A stretch of 64,000 nucleotides of DNA, taken from the NCBI RefSeq assembly GCF_005508865.1, contig NZ_SCOM01000001.1, positions 1,054,001-1,118,000 of the forward strand, read 5' to 3'. Position numbers and translations under genes: made by a program. A model generated the notes under the pieces. That model saw only the letters and a list, made by a program, of their open reading frames with translations, searched no databases and was not told the origin of the DNA. Source of the stretch: Pseudomonas sp. F(2018). Its GTDB lineage: Bacteria > Pseudomonadota > Gammaproteobacteria > Pseudomonadales > Pseudomonadaceae. This document shows, in pieces, positions 17,858 through 29,480 of the stretch (positions are counted from its first letter, which is position 1; each line of letters starts with the position of its first letter).

Positions 17858-19441
17858 ATGATTACCGAGCAAACCGTGTTCCTGGTCGTCGATGACATGG
17901 ACTCCATGCGCAGGATCAACAGCAACCAGCTGAGCTCGCTGGGCGCGCGCCAGATACTGCTGGCCAACAATGGCCTGGAGGCCCTGAAGATCCTCGAGGC
18001 GCGCCGGGTCGACGTGATCATCTGCGATTGGAATATGCCGGTGATGACCGGCCTCGAGCTGTTGCTCAAGGTCCGCGGCGACGAGCGCCTGGCCCACCTG
18101 CCGTTCATCATGATCACCGCCGACTGCGAGCGCGAGCAGGTCAGCCAGCTGATCGCCAATGGCGTCAGCAGCATCCTGGTCAAGCCGTACAACACCCAGC
18201 ACCTGGCCCAGCATCTGGCTCGCTCCATGCGCCACAAGCCGCGGGTGATGCCGCAGGCCCAGGCAATGCTGGCCGCGAGGAGCGAGGCGGTGCCGGCGGC
18301 CAAGCCGAAGCACAGGCGCGCCACCCTGCTGGTGGTGGACGACATGCCGGACAACCTGCGGCTGGTCTCCGGCCTGTTCATGAAAGACTACCGGGTGCGC
18401 CTGGCCAACAGCGGTGACGCCGCTTTGGCCATCTGCACCTCGGACGATCCGCCGGACCTGATCCTGCTCGACGTGATGATGCCGGACATGGACGGCTTCG
18501 AGCTGGCCGGGCGGCTGCGCAGTCACCCGCGGGCCAGCCATATCCCGCTGATCTTCATCACCGCCATGACCGACCCGGAGGCTCGTGAACGCGGACTGGA
18601 GCTGGGCGCGGTGGACTTCGTGCACAAGCCGATCGAACCGCAGCTGCTGCAGCGCCAGGTCGGTAACCTGCTCACCCATGTCGAGCGGCACCGGCGGACC
18701 CAGGCCGAGTACGACGACCTGCTGGAGCTGGCGCGCCTGCGCGAGGAGGTCGAGCAGATCGGCCGGCACGACCTTAAGGCGCCGGTCAGCGCCATGCTCG
18801 GCCTGGCCCGTGGCCTGCTCGAGGGCGGCAACCTGCTGCCCGGGCAGCGGCGCATGGTCAACCTGCTGGAGGAGAGCGGCCAGCAGCTGCTCGACCTGGT
18901 TAACCTGTCGGCGCAGCTGTACCGCATCGAGACCGGCCGCTTCGTGCTGCAGCCGGTGGAGGTGGAGCTGGCGACCATGCTCGGCCGGCTGGTGGAGGGT
19001 GCGCGTAGCACCTACCAGGCCAAGGAGCTGGTGATCGAGCTGTGCCTGCCGGACAACGTGCAGGACACGCCGGTGCTGGCCTGGGGCGATGCCACGCTGT
19101 GCTACTCGCTGCTCGGCAACCTGCTGAAGAACGCCTGCGAGGCGGCGCCGGAGCGCACCCGCGTGCGTCTCCAGCTCGAGCTGGGCGAATGCCTGAGCCT
19201 GCGCATGGAGAACCAGCCGGCGGTGCCGGAGGGCTTCCGCCCGCGGTTCTTCGACAAGTACAGCAGCCAGGGCAAGCAGGGCGGCACCGGTCTGGGCACC
19301 TATTCGGCGAAGCTGCTGGCCGAGGCCCAGGGCGGCACCCTGGAGCTGCAGGTGAACGACAGTCAGAACACCACCTGCCTGCTGCTCACCCTGCCTTGCG
19401 CCATGCCGTTCGAAGACCTGGTGGTGGCCTGCGGCGGCTGA
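17858..19441 (+). CDS. Double-receiver histidine kinase (REC-REC-HK)
   Basis: This 527-residue soluble protein has two tandem receivers (D57 in VIICDWNMP; D205 in LILLDVMMPDMDG), then a HisKA-like domain with H304 in IGRHDLKAPVS and an HATPase with the G-box GGTGLGTYSAKLLAE. The first receiver's local context (CDWNMPVMTG) resembles CheY-like receivers. With no membrane or PAS domain, its input must come by phosphotransfer to its receivers, so it may link the hybrid kinase upstream to a further output. It is very probably co-transcribed with the HD-GYP gene. Confidence 0.92.
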   Translation: MITEQTVFLVVDDMDSMRRINSNQLSSLGARQILLANNGLEALKILEARRVDVIICDWNMPVMTGLELLLKVRGDERLAHLPFIMITADCEREQVSQLIANGVSSILVKPYNTQHLAQHLARSMRHKPRVMPQAQAMLAARSEAVPAAKPKHRRATLLVVDDMPDNLRLVSGLFMKDYRVRLANSGDAALAICTSDDPPDLILLDVMMPDMDGFELAGRLRSHPRASHIPLIFITAMTDPEARERGLELGAVDFVHKPIEPQLLQRQVGNLLTHVERHRRTQAEYDDLLELARLREEVEQIGRHDLKAPVSAMLGLARGLLEGGNLLPGQRRMVNLLEESGQQLLDLVNLSAQLYRIETGRFVLQPVEVELATMLGRLVEGARSTYQAKELVIELCLPDNVQDTPVLAWGDATLCYSLLGNLLKNACEAAPERTRVRLQLELGECLSLRMENQPAVPEGFRPRFFDKYSSQGKQGGTGLGTYSAKLLAEAQGGTLELQVNDSQNTTCLLLTLPCAMPFEDLVVACGG

Positions 19442-19444
19442 GGT

Positions 19445-19954
19445 TCAGCCGCGCGGCGGGTGGCGCGTGCAGAACAGCGCGCCGCCCTGGCCGGTATCGA
19501 TCAGCAGGCTGTCCGCTCCGATCCGGCGTAGCGGATAGCTCAGGAGCATCTGTTCGTTGAACAGGAACAGGCCCAGGCCGGCCAGCTTCTCCGGCGCCAG
19601 ATCGCCGTTGCGGCTGCTGCCGCTGTGCTGTACCCGCAGCAGCAGACGCTGGTCCTGGCGCTGGTACGCGAAGCGCGCGGTGCGGTGCTGGTAGCCCAAG
19701 TCCTGGCCGCTGTCGGCATCGAACAGGCGCAGGCGGGCCTTGAGGTCACCAAGTCCTTCCGTTCGCAGGTCCAGGTCATAGCGCACCAGCAGCCATTGCT
19801 GATGTCCTTCGCCTGGCAGCAGCAGGGCCGAACGGCCCGCGCACTCCAGGTCGAGCGGTGCCTGCGGCCGGCCCAGCAGCACCCCGGCGCCCAGGCTCAG
19901 CAGGCTGCCGGCCAGAAACAGCCAGAGCAGGTGACGCCGGGTAAGACTATTCAT
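19445..19954 (-). CDS. Membrane-anchored accessory protein of the winged-helix regulator
   Basis: This 169-residue protein has one N-terminal membrane segment (about 8-28) and a periplasmic domain with two cysteines (ECAG near 39, LFCTRH near the C-terminus) that could form a disulfide. No family is recognised with certainty. Its start lies inside the 3' end of the winged-helix regulator gene (8-base overlap). That pairing of a ToxR/CadC-type regulator with a small membrane partner recalls ToxR-ToxS and MarT-FidL, where the partner stabilises or modulates the regulator. Its stop is only 3 bases from the convergent kinase stop. Confidence 0.8.
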   Translation of the reverse strand: MNSLTRRHLLWLFLAGSLLSLGAGVLLGRPQAPLDLECAGRSALLLPGEGHQQWLLVRYDLDLRTEGLGDLKARLRLFDADSGQDLGYQHRTARFAYQRQDQRLLLRVQHSGSSRNGDLAPEKLAGLGLFLFNEQMLLSYPLRRIGADSLLIDTGQGGALFCTRHPPRG

Positions 19955-20732
19955 CGACCTGCAGCCCCAGGCAGTGGCTGTTGCCCGGCTGCAGCTCGCT
20001 GCTGCACAGCAGGTTGAGGCTGCGATCCTGGCCGGCGAAGCGGTAGATATGCAGCTCGCCCAGGTCCAAGGCCTGGCCCAGTTGCCTGGCGCGAGTGGCG
20101 AGCTTTTCGTTGTCCGGGCGCAGTGCCGCGGCCGGCATGTCTTCGAGGTGCAGGGTCACCTCGTCGATCCGCGTCGCATCGGCCTCCACGAACGGCCGCT
20201 CGGCAAGCGGGATGGGGTAGAGCAGCCCCGGCAGCTTGAACAGCAGCACCCAGCAGGCCAGCGCGGCTGCGGCCAGGGCCAGGCGGCCCGGCCAGTCGCC
20301 GTGGCGCGGTGCATGGGGCGCCTGCATCGGAGCGGGCGAGGGTGGCACCTGCAGGGTGGGCGCGGCAATCGGTTCGGGTGGAGCCACGGGAGGTGCGGCA
20401 TCGAGCAGCTGCACCCGCTCGTTGATGCGGTAGCCGATGCGCGGCACGGTGAGGATCAGCTCGTGGCCCGGCTGCAGCTTGTCCAGCGCCACGCGCAACT
20501 GACGCACCACCTGGGCCAGGCTGTTCTCCGTCACCTCCAGGCCGAACGCGCCCCAGGCTCCGGCCATCAGCTCGCGCTTGCCGACGATCTCGCCATCGGC
20601 CTGCAGCAGCAACCCCAGGCAGCGGCTGGCGATGGCGCCGATGCGCAGCGGCTCGGTGGGTGCGTCCGCCCGATAGAGGGTGAAGGCCTCGCTGTCGAAG
20701 TGGATCAGGTCGTTGATGACGTAGATGCTCAT
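19947..20732 (-). CDS. Membrane-bound winged-helix regulator, ToxR/CadC type
   Basis: This 261-residue protein has an N-terminal OmpR-like winged-helix domain (about 1-105; GEIVGKRELMAGAWG, SLAQVVRQLRVALD and TVPRIGYRI are the usual landmarks). A Pro-rich linker (112-140), one membrane helix (about 149-172) and a periplasmic sensor with two cysteines near the C-terminus follow. Such one-component regulators bind DNA while anchored in the membrane. It forms a minus-strand pair with the accessory gene at 19445. OmpR-type domains bind direct repeats, so the TTCAG arrays at 12776 and 16576 are candidate targets; that link is inference. Confidence 0.88.
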   Translation of the reverse strand: MSIYVINDLIHFDSEAFTLYRADAPTEPLRIGAIASRCLGLLLQADGEIVGKRELMAGAWGAFGLEVTENSLAQVVRQLRVALDKLQPGHELILTVPRIGYRINERVQLLDAAPPVAPPEPIAAPTLQVPPSPAPMQAPHAPRHGDWPGRLALAAAALACWVLLFKLPGLLYPIPLAERPFVEADATRIDEVTLHLEDMPAAALRPDNEKLATRARQLGQALDLGELHIYRFAGQDRSLNLLCSSELQPGNSHCLGLQVDE

Positions 20733-20789
20733 GCGGTCCTGGCCGGTGGCGCGACTCCTAGGAGGTTAGCCGTCGATTGCCGGGCGCGG

Positions 20790-20807
20790 TGTAATGGAAA
20801 GATTACG
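20790..20807. promoter_or_regulatory. PhhR/TyrR-type box in the phhR upstream region
   Basis: TGTAATGGAAAGATTACG contains GTAA-N8-TTAC, the same half-sites and spacing as the box before phhA at 12606. It lies between the winged-helix regulator (start 20732) and phhR (start 20904), so it may serve phhR autoregulation, the divergent gene, or both. Confidence 0.6.
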
Positions 20808-20903
20808 TTTAGCCGGGTTCTGTGCGGTTCGTCGCGAGACGTCTCGCCTTCCCGTCACGTATTCTTGACGCAAGAGGCCAATCACAAGAGCCGAGACTCC
20901 GCC

Positions 20904-22457
<1,554 letters not shown>

Positions 22458-22492
22458 GGAATTGCCCTACGACCTTGGTGTAATGGTTCGCT

Positions 22493-22603
22493 GAATCGGG
22501 GAGGGGTAAAAAGTCAGTCGTCCGGCTCCTGCGAATCGGACTGCGTTTCTGACATTCCTCCCCGGAATGAATTGGCGGCGACCCTGGTGGGTCGCCTTTT
22601 TTT
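22493..22603 (+). ncRNA. Candidate small RNA between phhR and acsA
   Basis: A closing stem CGGGGAGG/CCTCCCCG (22497-22504 with 22557-22564) encloses GTCAG/CTGAC (513-517 with 549-553) and TCCG/CGGA (521-524 with 537-540). A strong terminator follows (22577-22603). Upstream there is a TAATGG element (22481-22486) and one copy of the 13-bp site. No ribosome binding site with a credible reading frame is seen inside. The 346-base gap 22458-22803 therefore looks like sRNA plus acsA promoter. It could instead be a 3' leader of phhR. Confidence 0.45.
22577..22603 (+). terminator. Strong intrinsic terminator downstream of phhR
   Basis: Perfect 8-bp stem GGCGACCC/GGGTCGCC (22577-22584, 22589-22596), loop TGGT, then seven T. 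It ends either phhR transcripts or the candidate small RNA. Confidence 0.9.
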
Positions 22604-22653
22604 ATGTCCGCCATCCTTGGCGGCCACCCTTCGGGCCGTCGCAGGGCGACGTT

Positions 22654-22677
22654 AAAAATCGCTCCCGGCGATTTTTT
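22654..22677. terminator. Second terminator-like hairpin before acsA
   Basis: AAAAATCGC/GCGATTTTT stem (22654-22662 with 22668-22676), loop TCCCG, flanked by A-tract and T-tract so it works in both directions. It sits 25 bases before the acsA-proximal 13-bp site and would insulate the acsA promoter. Confidence 0.65.
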
Positions 22678-22772
22678 GCCCCTCCTTTTTCGGGGCTGAG
22701 ACCAAGGTCGTAGAGCGGTAAGACCATGGTCGAATGGCCCCACCAAAGGGCGGGGGATACAAAAGGCGGCAT

Positions 22773-22784
22773 ACAAAAACAACC
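22773..22784 (+). promoter_or_regulatory. Candidate Hfq/Crc (CA-motif) site in the acsA leader
   Basis: ACAAAAACAACC lies 20 bases before the acsA start. A-rich AAnAAnAA tracts near the start codon are the targets through which Hfq with Crc represses catabolic genes in Pseudomonas. acsA is a plausible target, but a single A-rich stretch is weak evidence. Confidence 0.35.
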
Positions 22785-22803
22785 GCGCCGCCGAGGTATC
22801 CAC

Positions 22804-24759
<1,956 letters not shown>

Positions 24760-24783
24760 TCGGGCGGTTGCGCCGACGTGCAG

Positions 24784-24814
24784 AACCCCGGCCACAAGCC
24801 GGGGTTTGTTTTTT
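24784..24814 (+). terminator. acsA terminator
   Basis: AACCCCGGC/GCCGGGGTT (9 bp, loop CACAA) followed by TGTTTTTT. The 494-base gap 24760-25253 contains this, a stretch up to about 25030 in which I see nothing, and the ArgR-type sites before aotJ. Confidence 0.92.
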
Positions 24815-25060
24815 GCGGCGCCGAATACCGATTTTTCCCGATAAGGCGTAACGCCCAGGGTAACGCTATGCGCCGATTCGGGGCGGCTGGGAACACCCGC
24901 TGCACACTGGCGGGTCAGGAAAACCGGGGAGAGGGTGCCGCGCCCGCTGAATTCAAGGCTCTGGCCATAGCTGGCGTGCTTATTGCCTGAATACTGGGTT
25001 GTGTTTTTATGTCCTGCCGGTCACGTTTCGGTTGACCTGTCAATACGCGCTCAGCGCCCG

Positions 25061-25120
25061 TCCTGCCCTTCTGTAATTTGTTGTCGCTTTGAGGAAATAT
25101 CGACCTATCCCCGGTCGATA
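25061..25120 (+). promoter_or_regulatory. ArgR operator region of the aot operon
   Basis: TGTCGC-N8-AA at 25082-25097 is an exact match to the Pseudomonas ArgR half-site (TGTCGC-N8-AA-N5). Exactly 21 bases earlier a degenerate half-site (TCCTGC, AA at 25075) completes the usual direct repeat. Right behind lies a perfect inverted repeat TATCGACC/GGTCGATA (25098-25105, 25113-25120). Expected effect: ArgR activation of aotJ with arginine. Confidence 0.65.
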
Positions 25121-25253
25121 GAATGCCGCCCACTTGGCCGAGCCTATTGCCGCACATTCTGCGCCGGCAAACATGGCGACACTTTCTACAATTCATCAAG
25201 GCCATGGCGAACCTCATTCTGCCAAACGCTGTACCCATTCGAAGGAGCACAAG

Positions 25254-26030
25254 ATGAAGAAGATCGTACTTCTCGGCGCACTGGCGCTTTCCGCTTTCAG
25301 TGCGCTGGTCCAGGCAGAAGACAAACCGCTGCGCATCGGTATCGAGGCGGCCTACCCACCCTTCGCCTTCAAGCAGCCCGACGGCAGCATCACCGGCTTC
25401 GACTACGACATCGGCAACGCCCTCTGCGAAGAGATGAAGGTCAAGTGCCAGTGGATCGAGCAGGAATTCGACGGTCTGATCCCGGCCCTCAAGGTGCGCA
25501 AGTTCGACGCCGTGCTGTCGTCCATGTCCATCACCGAAGAGCGCAAGAAGTCCGTGGACTTCACCGGCAAGTACTACCACACCCCCGCCAAGCTGGCGAT
25601 GAAGGCCGGTACCGAGCTGAAAGACCCGCTGGTGGACCTGAAAGGCAAGAAGGTCGGCGTGCAGCGTGCGTCCATCTATGACCGCTACGCCACCGAAGTC
25701 TTCGCCCCGGCCGGTGTCGAAGTGGTGCGCTACAGCTCGCAGAACGAGATCTTCCTCGACCTGGCCTCGGGCCGTCTGGACGCCACCCTGGCCGACGTCG
25801 TCAACATCGACGACGGCTTCCTCAAGACCGACGCCGGCAAGGGCTTCGCCCTGGTGGGCCCGGACTACACCGAAGAGAAATACTTCGGCAACGGTGCCGG
25901 CATCGCCGTGCGCAAGGGTGACAAGGCCCTGGCCGACAAGATCAGCGCCGCCATCCTGGCGATCCGCGCCAACGGCAAGTACAAGGAAGTGCAGGACAAG
26001 TACTTCCAGTTCAACGTCTACGGCGAGTAA
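25254..26030 (+). CDS. aotJ: Arginine/ornithine periplasmic binding protein
   Basis: This 258-residue periplasmic solute-binding protein has a signal peptide (1-21, ending VQA) and the polar amino-acid binding fold: LRIGIEAAYPPFAF, GFDYDIGNALCEEM, and RADATLADV-like segment RLDATLADVVNIDD. It belongs to the HisJ/ArgT/AotJ group and binds arginine and ornithine. ATG 25254 follows AAGGAGC. It starts the aotJQM-desuccinylase-like-aotP-argR operon. Two hairpins follow it, as expected for a binding protein made in excess over its membrane partners. Confidence 0.95.
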   Translation: MKKIVLLGALALSAFSALVQAEDKPLRIGIEAAYPPFAFKQPDGSITGFDYDIGNALCEEMKVKCQWIEQEFDGLIPALKVRKFDAVLSSMSITEERKKSVDFTGKYYHTPAKLAMKAGTELKDPLVDLKGKKVGVQRASIYDRYATEVFAPAGVEVVRYSSQNEIFLDLASGRLDATLADVVNIDDGFLKTDAGKGFALVGPDYTEEKYFGNGAGIAVRKGDKALADKISAAILAIRANGKYKEVQDKYFQFNVYGE

Positions 26031-26042
26031 CGCCGCAGCGCT

Positions 26043-26108
26043 CGCCCTTCCCGAGTGGGGAGGGCGTTGCGCGGGCCGGGTGAGCGAGCAGCTCTGCCGG
26101 ACTCACCC
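26043..26108 (+). other. Two intra-operon hairpins between aotJ and aotQ
   Basis: A 10-bp stem CGCCCTTCCC/GGGGAGGGCG (26043-26052, 26057-26066) and then GGGTGAG/CTCACCC (26078-26084, 26102-26108). No T-tract follows either. They probably stabilise the aotJ mRNA or lower downstream expression. Confidence 0.6.
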
Positions 26109-26158
26109 AGCCCCGCCCTAGTAAGGGCCTCCTCCTGTGTATCCAGAGGATAGATTCC

Positions 26159-26848
26159 ATGTTCAACGGCTACGGCTCGACCATTCTCGATGGCGCTTGG
26201 CTCACCGTGCAGCTGGCCGCGCTATCGATGGCGGTGGCCATCGTGCTCGGTCTGTTCGGTGCGGCCTGTCGCCTGTCGCCCATGAAGTGGCTCGCCCTGA
26301 TGGGTGATGCCTACGCCACGGTGATTCGCGGCATTCCCGATCTGGTACTGATCCTGCTGATCTTCTATGGCGGCCAGGATCTGGTGAATCGTATCGCCCC
26401 GCTGGTGGGCTACGAAGATTACATCGACATCAATCCGTTCATTGCCGGTGTCGGTACCCTGGGCTTCATCTACGGCGCCTACCTGTCCGAGACCTTCCGC
26501 GGTGCCTTCATGGCCATCCCCAAGGGCCAGGGCGAGGCGGGCATGGCCTATGGCATGAGCCCGCTGCGGGTGTTCTTCCGCATTCTGGTGCCGCAGATGA
26601 TCCGCCTGGCCATTCCCGGCGTGACCAACAGCTGGCTGGTGCTGGTCAAGGCCACCGCGCTGATTTCCCTGGTCGGCCTGCAGGACATGATGGCCCGCGC
26701 CAAGAGCGCCGGCGACGCGACCCGCGAGCCGTTCACCTACATCCTTCTGGCGGCAGCCATCTATCTGGTGCTGACCAGCGTGTCGCTGGTGGTATTGCGC
26801 TACCTCGAACGCCGCTATTCGGTCGGCGTGAAGACGGCCGAAATCTGA
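26159..26848 (+). CDS. aotQ: Arginine/ornithine ABC permease (HisQ type)
   Basis: This 229-residue inner-membrane permease of the HisQM family has about five hydrophobic segments. The EAA docking loop is GQGEAGMAYGMSPLRVFFRILVPQ-like (around residues 122-145). It pairs with AotM to form the pore. The ribosome binding site is AGAGGA; it is 10 bases before aotM. Confidence 0.94.
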   Translation: MFNGYGSTILDGAWLTVQLAALSMAVAIVLGLFGAACRLSPMKWLALMGDAYATVIRGIPDLVLILLIFYGGQDLVNRIAPLVGYEDYIDINPFIAGVGTLGFIYGAYLSETFRGAFMAIPKGQGEAGMAYGMSPLRVFFRILVPQMIRLAIPGVTNSWLVLVKATALISLVGLQDMMARAKSAGDATREPFTYILLAAAIYLVLTSVSLVVLRYLERRYSVGVKTAEI

Positions 26849-26858
26849 GGGAGTTGTC

Positions 26859-27557
26859 ATGCTTTTCGACTACAACGTGGTACTCGACAGTCTGCCGCTG
26901 TATTTCGGCGGTGTGCTGGTCACCCTCAAGCTGCTGGTGATTTCCCTGGCCGTCGGCCTGCTGGCAGCCGTGCCGCTGGCGATGATGCGCGTGTCCAAGC
27001 AGGCCGCGATCAACTTCCCGGCCTGGCTCTACACCTACGTGATCCGTGGCACGCCGATGCTGGTGCAGCTGTACCTGCTGTACTACGGCCTGGCCCAGTT
27101 CGAGGCGGTGCGCGAGAGCTTCATGTGGCCGTACCTGTCCAACGCCACCTTCTGCGCCTGCCTGGCCTTCGCCATCAACACCAGTGCGTATAGCGCCGAG
27201 ATCCTCGCCGGCAGCCTCAAGGCCACGCCCTACGGCGAGATCGAGGCGGCCAAGGCCATGGGCATGTCGCGGGGCAAGCTGTATCGCCGCATCCTCCTGC
27301 CGTCCGCGTTGCGCCGTGCGCTGCCGCAGTACAGCAACGAGGTGATCATGATGCTGCACACCACCAGCCTGGCGTCGGTGGTGACCCTGATCGACATCAC
27401 CGGTGCCGCCAAGACCGTCAACTCGCAGTACTACCTGCCGTTCGAGGCCTATATCACCGCCGGCGTGTTCTACCTGTGCCTGACCTTCATCCTGGTGCGC
27501 CTGTTCAAGCTGGCCGAGCGCCGCTGGCTGGCCTACCTGGCCCCGCGCAAGCACTGA
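26859..27557 (+). CDS. aotM: Arginine/ornithine ABC permease (HisM type)
   Basis: This 232-residue inner-membrane permease of the HisQM family carries RGTPMLVQLYLLYYGL and an EAA loop (EIEAAKAMGMSRGKLYRRI). It forms a heterodimer with AotQ. The spacing of 10 bases on either side shows tight operon structure. Confidence 0.94.
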   Translation: MLFDYNVVLDSLPLYFGGVLVTLKLLVISLAVGLLAAVPLAMMRVSKQAAINFPAWLYTYVIRGTPMLVQLYLLYYGLAQFEAVRESFMWPYLSNATFCACLAFAINTSAYSAEILAGSLKATPYGEIEAAKAMGMSRGKLYRRILLPSALRRALPQYSNEVIMMLHTTSLASVVTLIDITGAAKTVNSQYYLPFEAYITAGVFYLCLTFILVRLFKLAERRWLAYLAPRKH

Positions 27558-27567
27558 GACCGACGCC

Positions 27568-28680
27568 ATGCAACGCATCGACCACCGCCTGCCCTGGGGT
27601 TGCCCCGGCACCGAACGCACGCTGAGCGTGTTCCGTTTCGGCGCGGGCGAGCGCAAGGCCTATATCCAGGCCAGCCTGCACGCCGACGAGCTGCCGGGCA
27701 TGCGCGTGGCGGTGGAGCTCAAGCGCCGCCTGGCCGAGCTGGAAGGGCAGGGCCGTGTGCAGGGCGTGATCGAACTGGTGCCGGTGGCCAACCCCATCGG
27801 CCTCGGCCAGATGTTCCAGGCCACCAGCCAGGGGCGTTTCGAGCTGGGCAGCGGCAAGAACTTCAATCGCGACTTCGCCGACCTGGCCGAATTGGTCTCG
27901 CCGCGGCTGGAAGGTCGCCTGGGCGGCGATGCCCAGGCCAACGTGCGGCTGATCCGCCAGGCCATGCTCGACGCGCTCGACGCATTGCCATGCGCCGGCT
28001 CGGAGCTGCAGGGCCTGCAGCGCCTGCTGCTGCGCCATGCCTGTGACGCCGATCTGGTGCTCGACCTGCATTGCGATTTCGATGCGGTGGCGCACCTGTA
28101 CATGATTCCGCAGCAGACCGAGGCCTTCGCCGCCCTGGCCGCGCGCCTGCAGGCCGGTGCCGTGCTGGTCGCCGAGGACACCGGCGGCAGCTCCTTCGAC
28201 GAGGCCTGCTCCGTGGCCTGGCTGCGTTTGTCGCGCAGCTTCCCGCAGGCGGCCGTGCCGCTGGCCTGCCAGGCGGCGACGGTGGAGCTGGGCGGCATGC
28301 CGGATACCGAACGCGAGCGCGCCGAGGCCAGCGCCGAGGCCATCCTCGCCTGCCTCGCCGAGCACGGCCTGATCGACGGCGACTGGCCGGCGGCGCCCGC
28401 ACCGAGCTGCGTGGCCACGCCCTTTGCCGGTGCCGAGTACGCCTATGCGCCGCACCCCGGCGTGGTCAGCTTCCTGCAGCCGGTCGGCGCCTGGGTGGTG
28501 GCTGGCGATCCGTTATTCGAAGTCATCGACCCGCTGGAGGATCGCCACAGCATCGTGCGCGCGTCCACCTCCGGCGTGCTCTATGTGCGCGAGCGCCTGC
28601 GCTTCGCCCAACCCGGACTCTGGCTGGCCAAGGTGGCCGGTCATCAACCCATTCGTCAGGGTCGCCTGCTGAGCGACTGA
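27568..28680 (+). CDS. Succinylglutamate desuccinylase/aspartoacylase-family protein in the aot operon
   Basis: This 370-residue cytoplasmic protein belongs to the AstE/ASPA zinc carboxypeptidase-like family. Visible metal-ligand motifs are SLHADELPG (H and E) and [10 protein letters not shown] (H); a lipoyl/biotinyl-like C-terminal part follows ([25 protein letters not shown]). It corresponds in position to PA0891, between the aotM and aotP homologues. Its substrate is unknown: it is distinct from AstE at 39488, and an acylated amino acid taken up by the Aot system is a reasonable guess. Confidence 0.87.
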   Translation: MQRIDHRLPWGCPGTERTLSVFRFGAGERKAYIQASLHADELPGMRVAVELKRRLAELEGQGRVQGVIELVPVANPIGLGQMFQATSQGRFELGSGKNFNRDFADLAELVSPRLEGRLGGDAQANVRLIRQAMLDALDALPCAGSELQGLQRLLLRHACDADLVLDLHCDFDAVAHLYMIPQQTEAFAALAARLQAGAVLVAEDTGGSSFDEACSVAWLRLSRSFPQAAVPLACQAATVELGGMPDTERERAEASAEAILACLAEHGLIDGDWPAAPAPSCVATPFAGAEYAYAPHPGVVSFLQPVGAWVVAGDPLFEVIDPLEDRHSIVRASTSGVLYVRERLRFAQPGLWLAKVAGHQPIRQGRLLSD

Positions 28681-28699
28681 GCCATACGAGAGACCAACC

Positions 28700-29464
28700 A
28701 TGTACAAACTCGAAGTTCAGGATCTGCACAAACGCTACGGCGACCACGAAGTGCTGAAAGGCGTGTCCCTGGCGGCCAAGGCTGGCGACGTGATCAGCAT
28801 CATCGGCTCGTCCGGCTCGGGCAAGAGCACCTTCCTGCGCTGCATCAACATGCTCGAGCAGCCGCATGGCGGCAAGATCCTGCTCAACGGCGAGGAGCTC
28901 AAGCTGGTGGCCAACAAGGACGGCGCGCTCAAGGCCGCCGATGCCAAGCAGCTGCAGCGCATGCGCTCGCGCCTGTCCATGGTGTTCCAGCACTTCAACC
29001 TGTGGTCGCACATGAGCGCCCTGGAGAACGTCATCGAGGCGCCCGTGCACGTGCTCGGCGTGCCGAAGAAGGAAGCCATCGAGAAGGCCGAGCACTACCT
29101 GGCCAAGGTCGGTGTGGCGCACAGGAAAGACGCGTACCCGGCACACATGTCCGGTGGCGAGCAGCAGCGCGTGGCCATCGCCCGTGCCCTGGCCATGGAG
29201 CCGGAAGTCATGCTGTTCGACGAGCCGACCTCGGCCCTCGACCCGGAGCTGGTCGGCGAAGTGCTCAAGGTGATGCAGGACCTGGCCCAGGAAGGCCGCA
29301 CCATGGTGGTGGTGACCCACGAGATGGGCTTCGCCCGCGAGGTGTCCAACCAGCTGATCTTCCTGCACAAGGGCCTGGTGGAAGAAACCGGCTGCCCGAA
29401 ACAAGTGCTGGCCAATCCGCAATCCGAGCGCCTGAAGCAGTTCCTTTCCGGCAGCCTGAAGTAA
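28700..29464 (+). CDS. aotP: Arginine/ornithine ABC ATPase
   Basis: This 254-residue HisP-type ATPase has Walker [10 protein letters not shown], signature [15 protein letters not shown], Walker [13 protein letters not shown] and the H-loop VVTHEMGFA. It powers the AotQM permease at the inner membrane. It lies 19 bases after the desuccinylase-like gene and 16 bases before argR. Confidence 0.95.
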   Translation: MYKLEVQDLHKRYGDHEVLKGVSLAAKAGDVISIIGSSGSGKSTFLRCINMLEQPHGGKILLNGEELKLVANKDGALKAADAKQLQRMRSRLSMVFQHFNLWSHMSALENVIEAPVHVLGVPKKEAIEKAEHYLAKVGVAHRKDAYPAHMSGGEQQRVAIARALAMEPEVMLFDEPTSALDPELVGEVLKVMQDLAQEGRTMVVVTHEMGFAREVSNQLIFLHKGLVEETGCPKQVLANPQSERLKQFLSGSLK

Positions 29465-29480
29465 GCACTAGACTGTCTCC

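Larger units (their letters stand above)
22467..22713. promoter_or_regulatory. 13-bp inverted site pair flanking the phhR-acsA gap
   Basis: CTACGACCTTGGT at 22467-22479 is repeated in perfect inverted orientation at 22701-22713 (ACCAAGGTCGTAG), 221 bases away. The first copy precedes a TAATGG -10-like element and the candidate RNA at 22493. The second lies 91 bases before the acsA start, next to the palindrome GACCATGGTC (22722-22731). In Pseudomonas acsA is activated by a LuxR-type response regulator (ErdR/CrbR); these are candidate binding sites for it, by inference. Confidence 0.45.
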
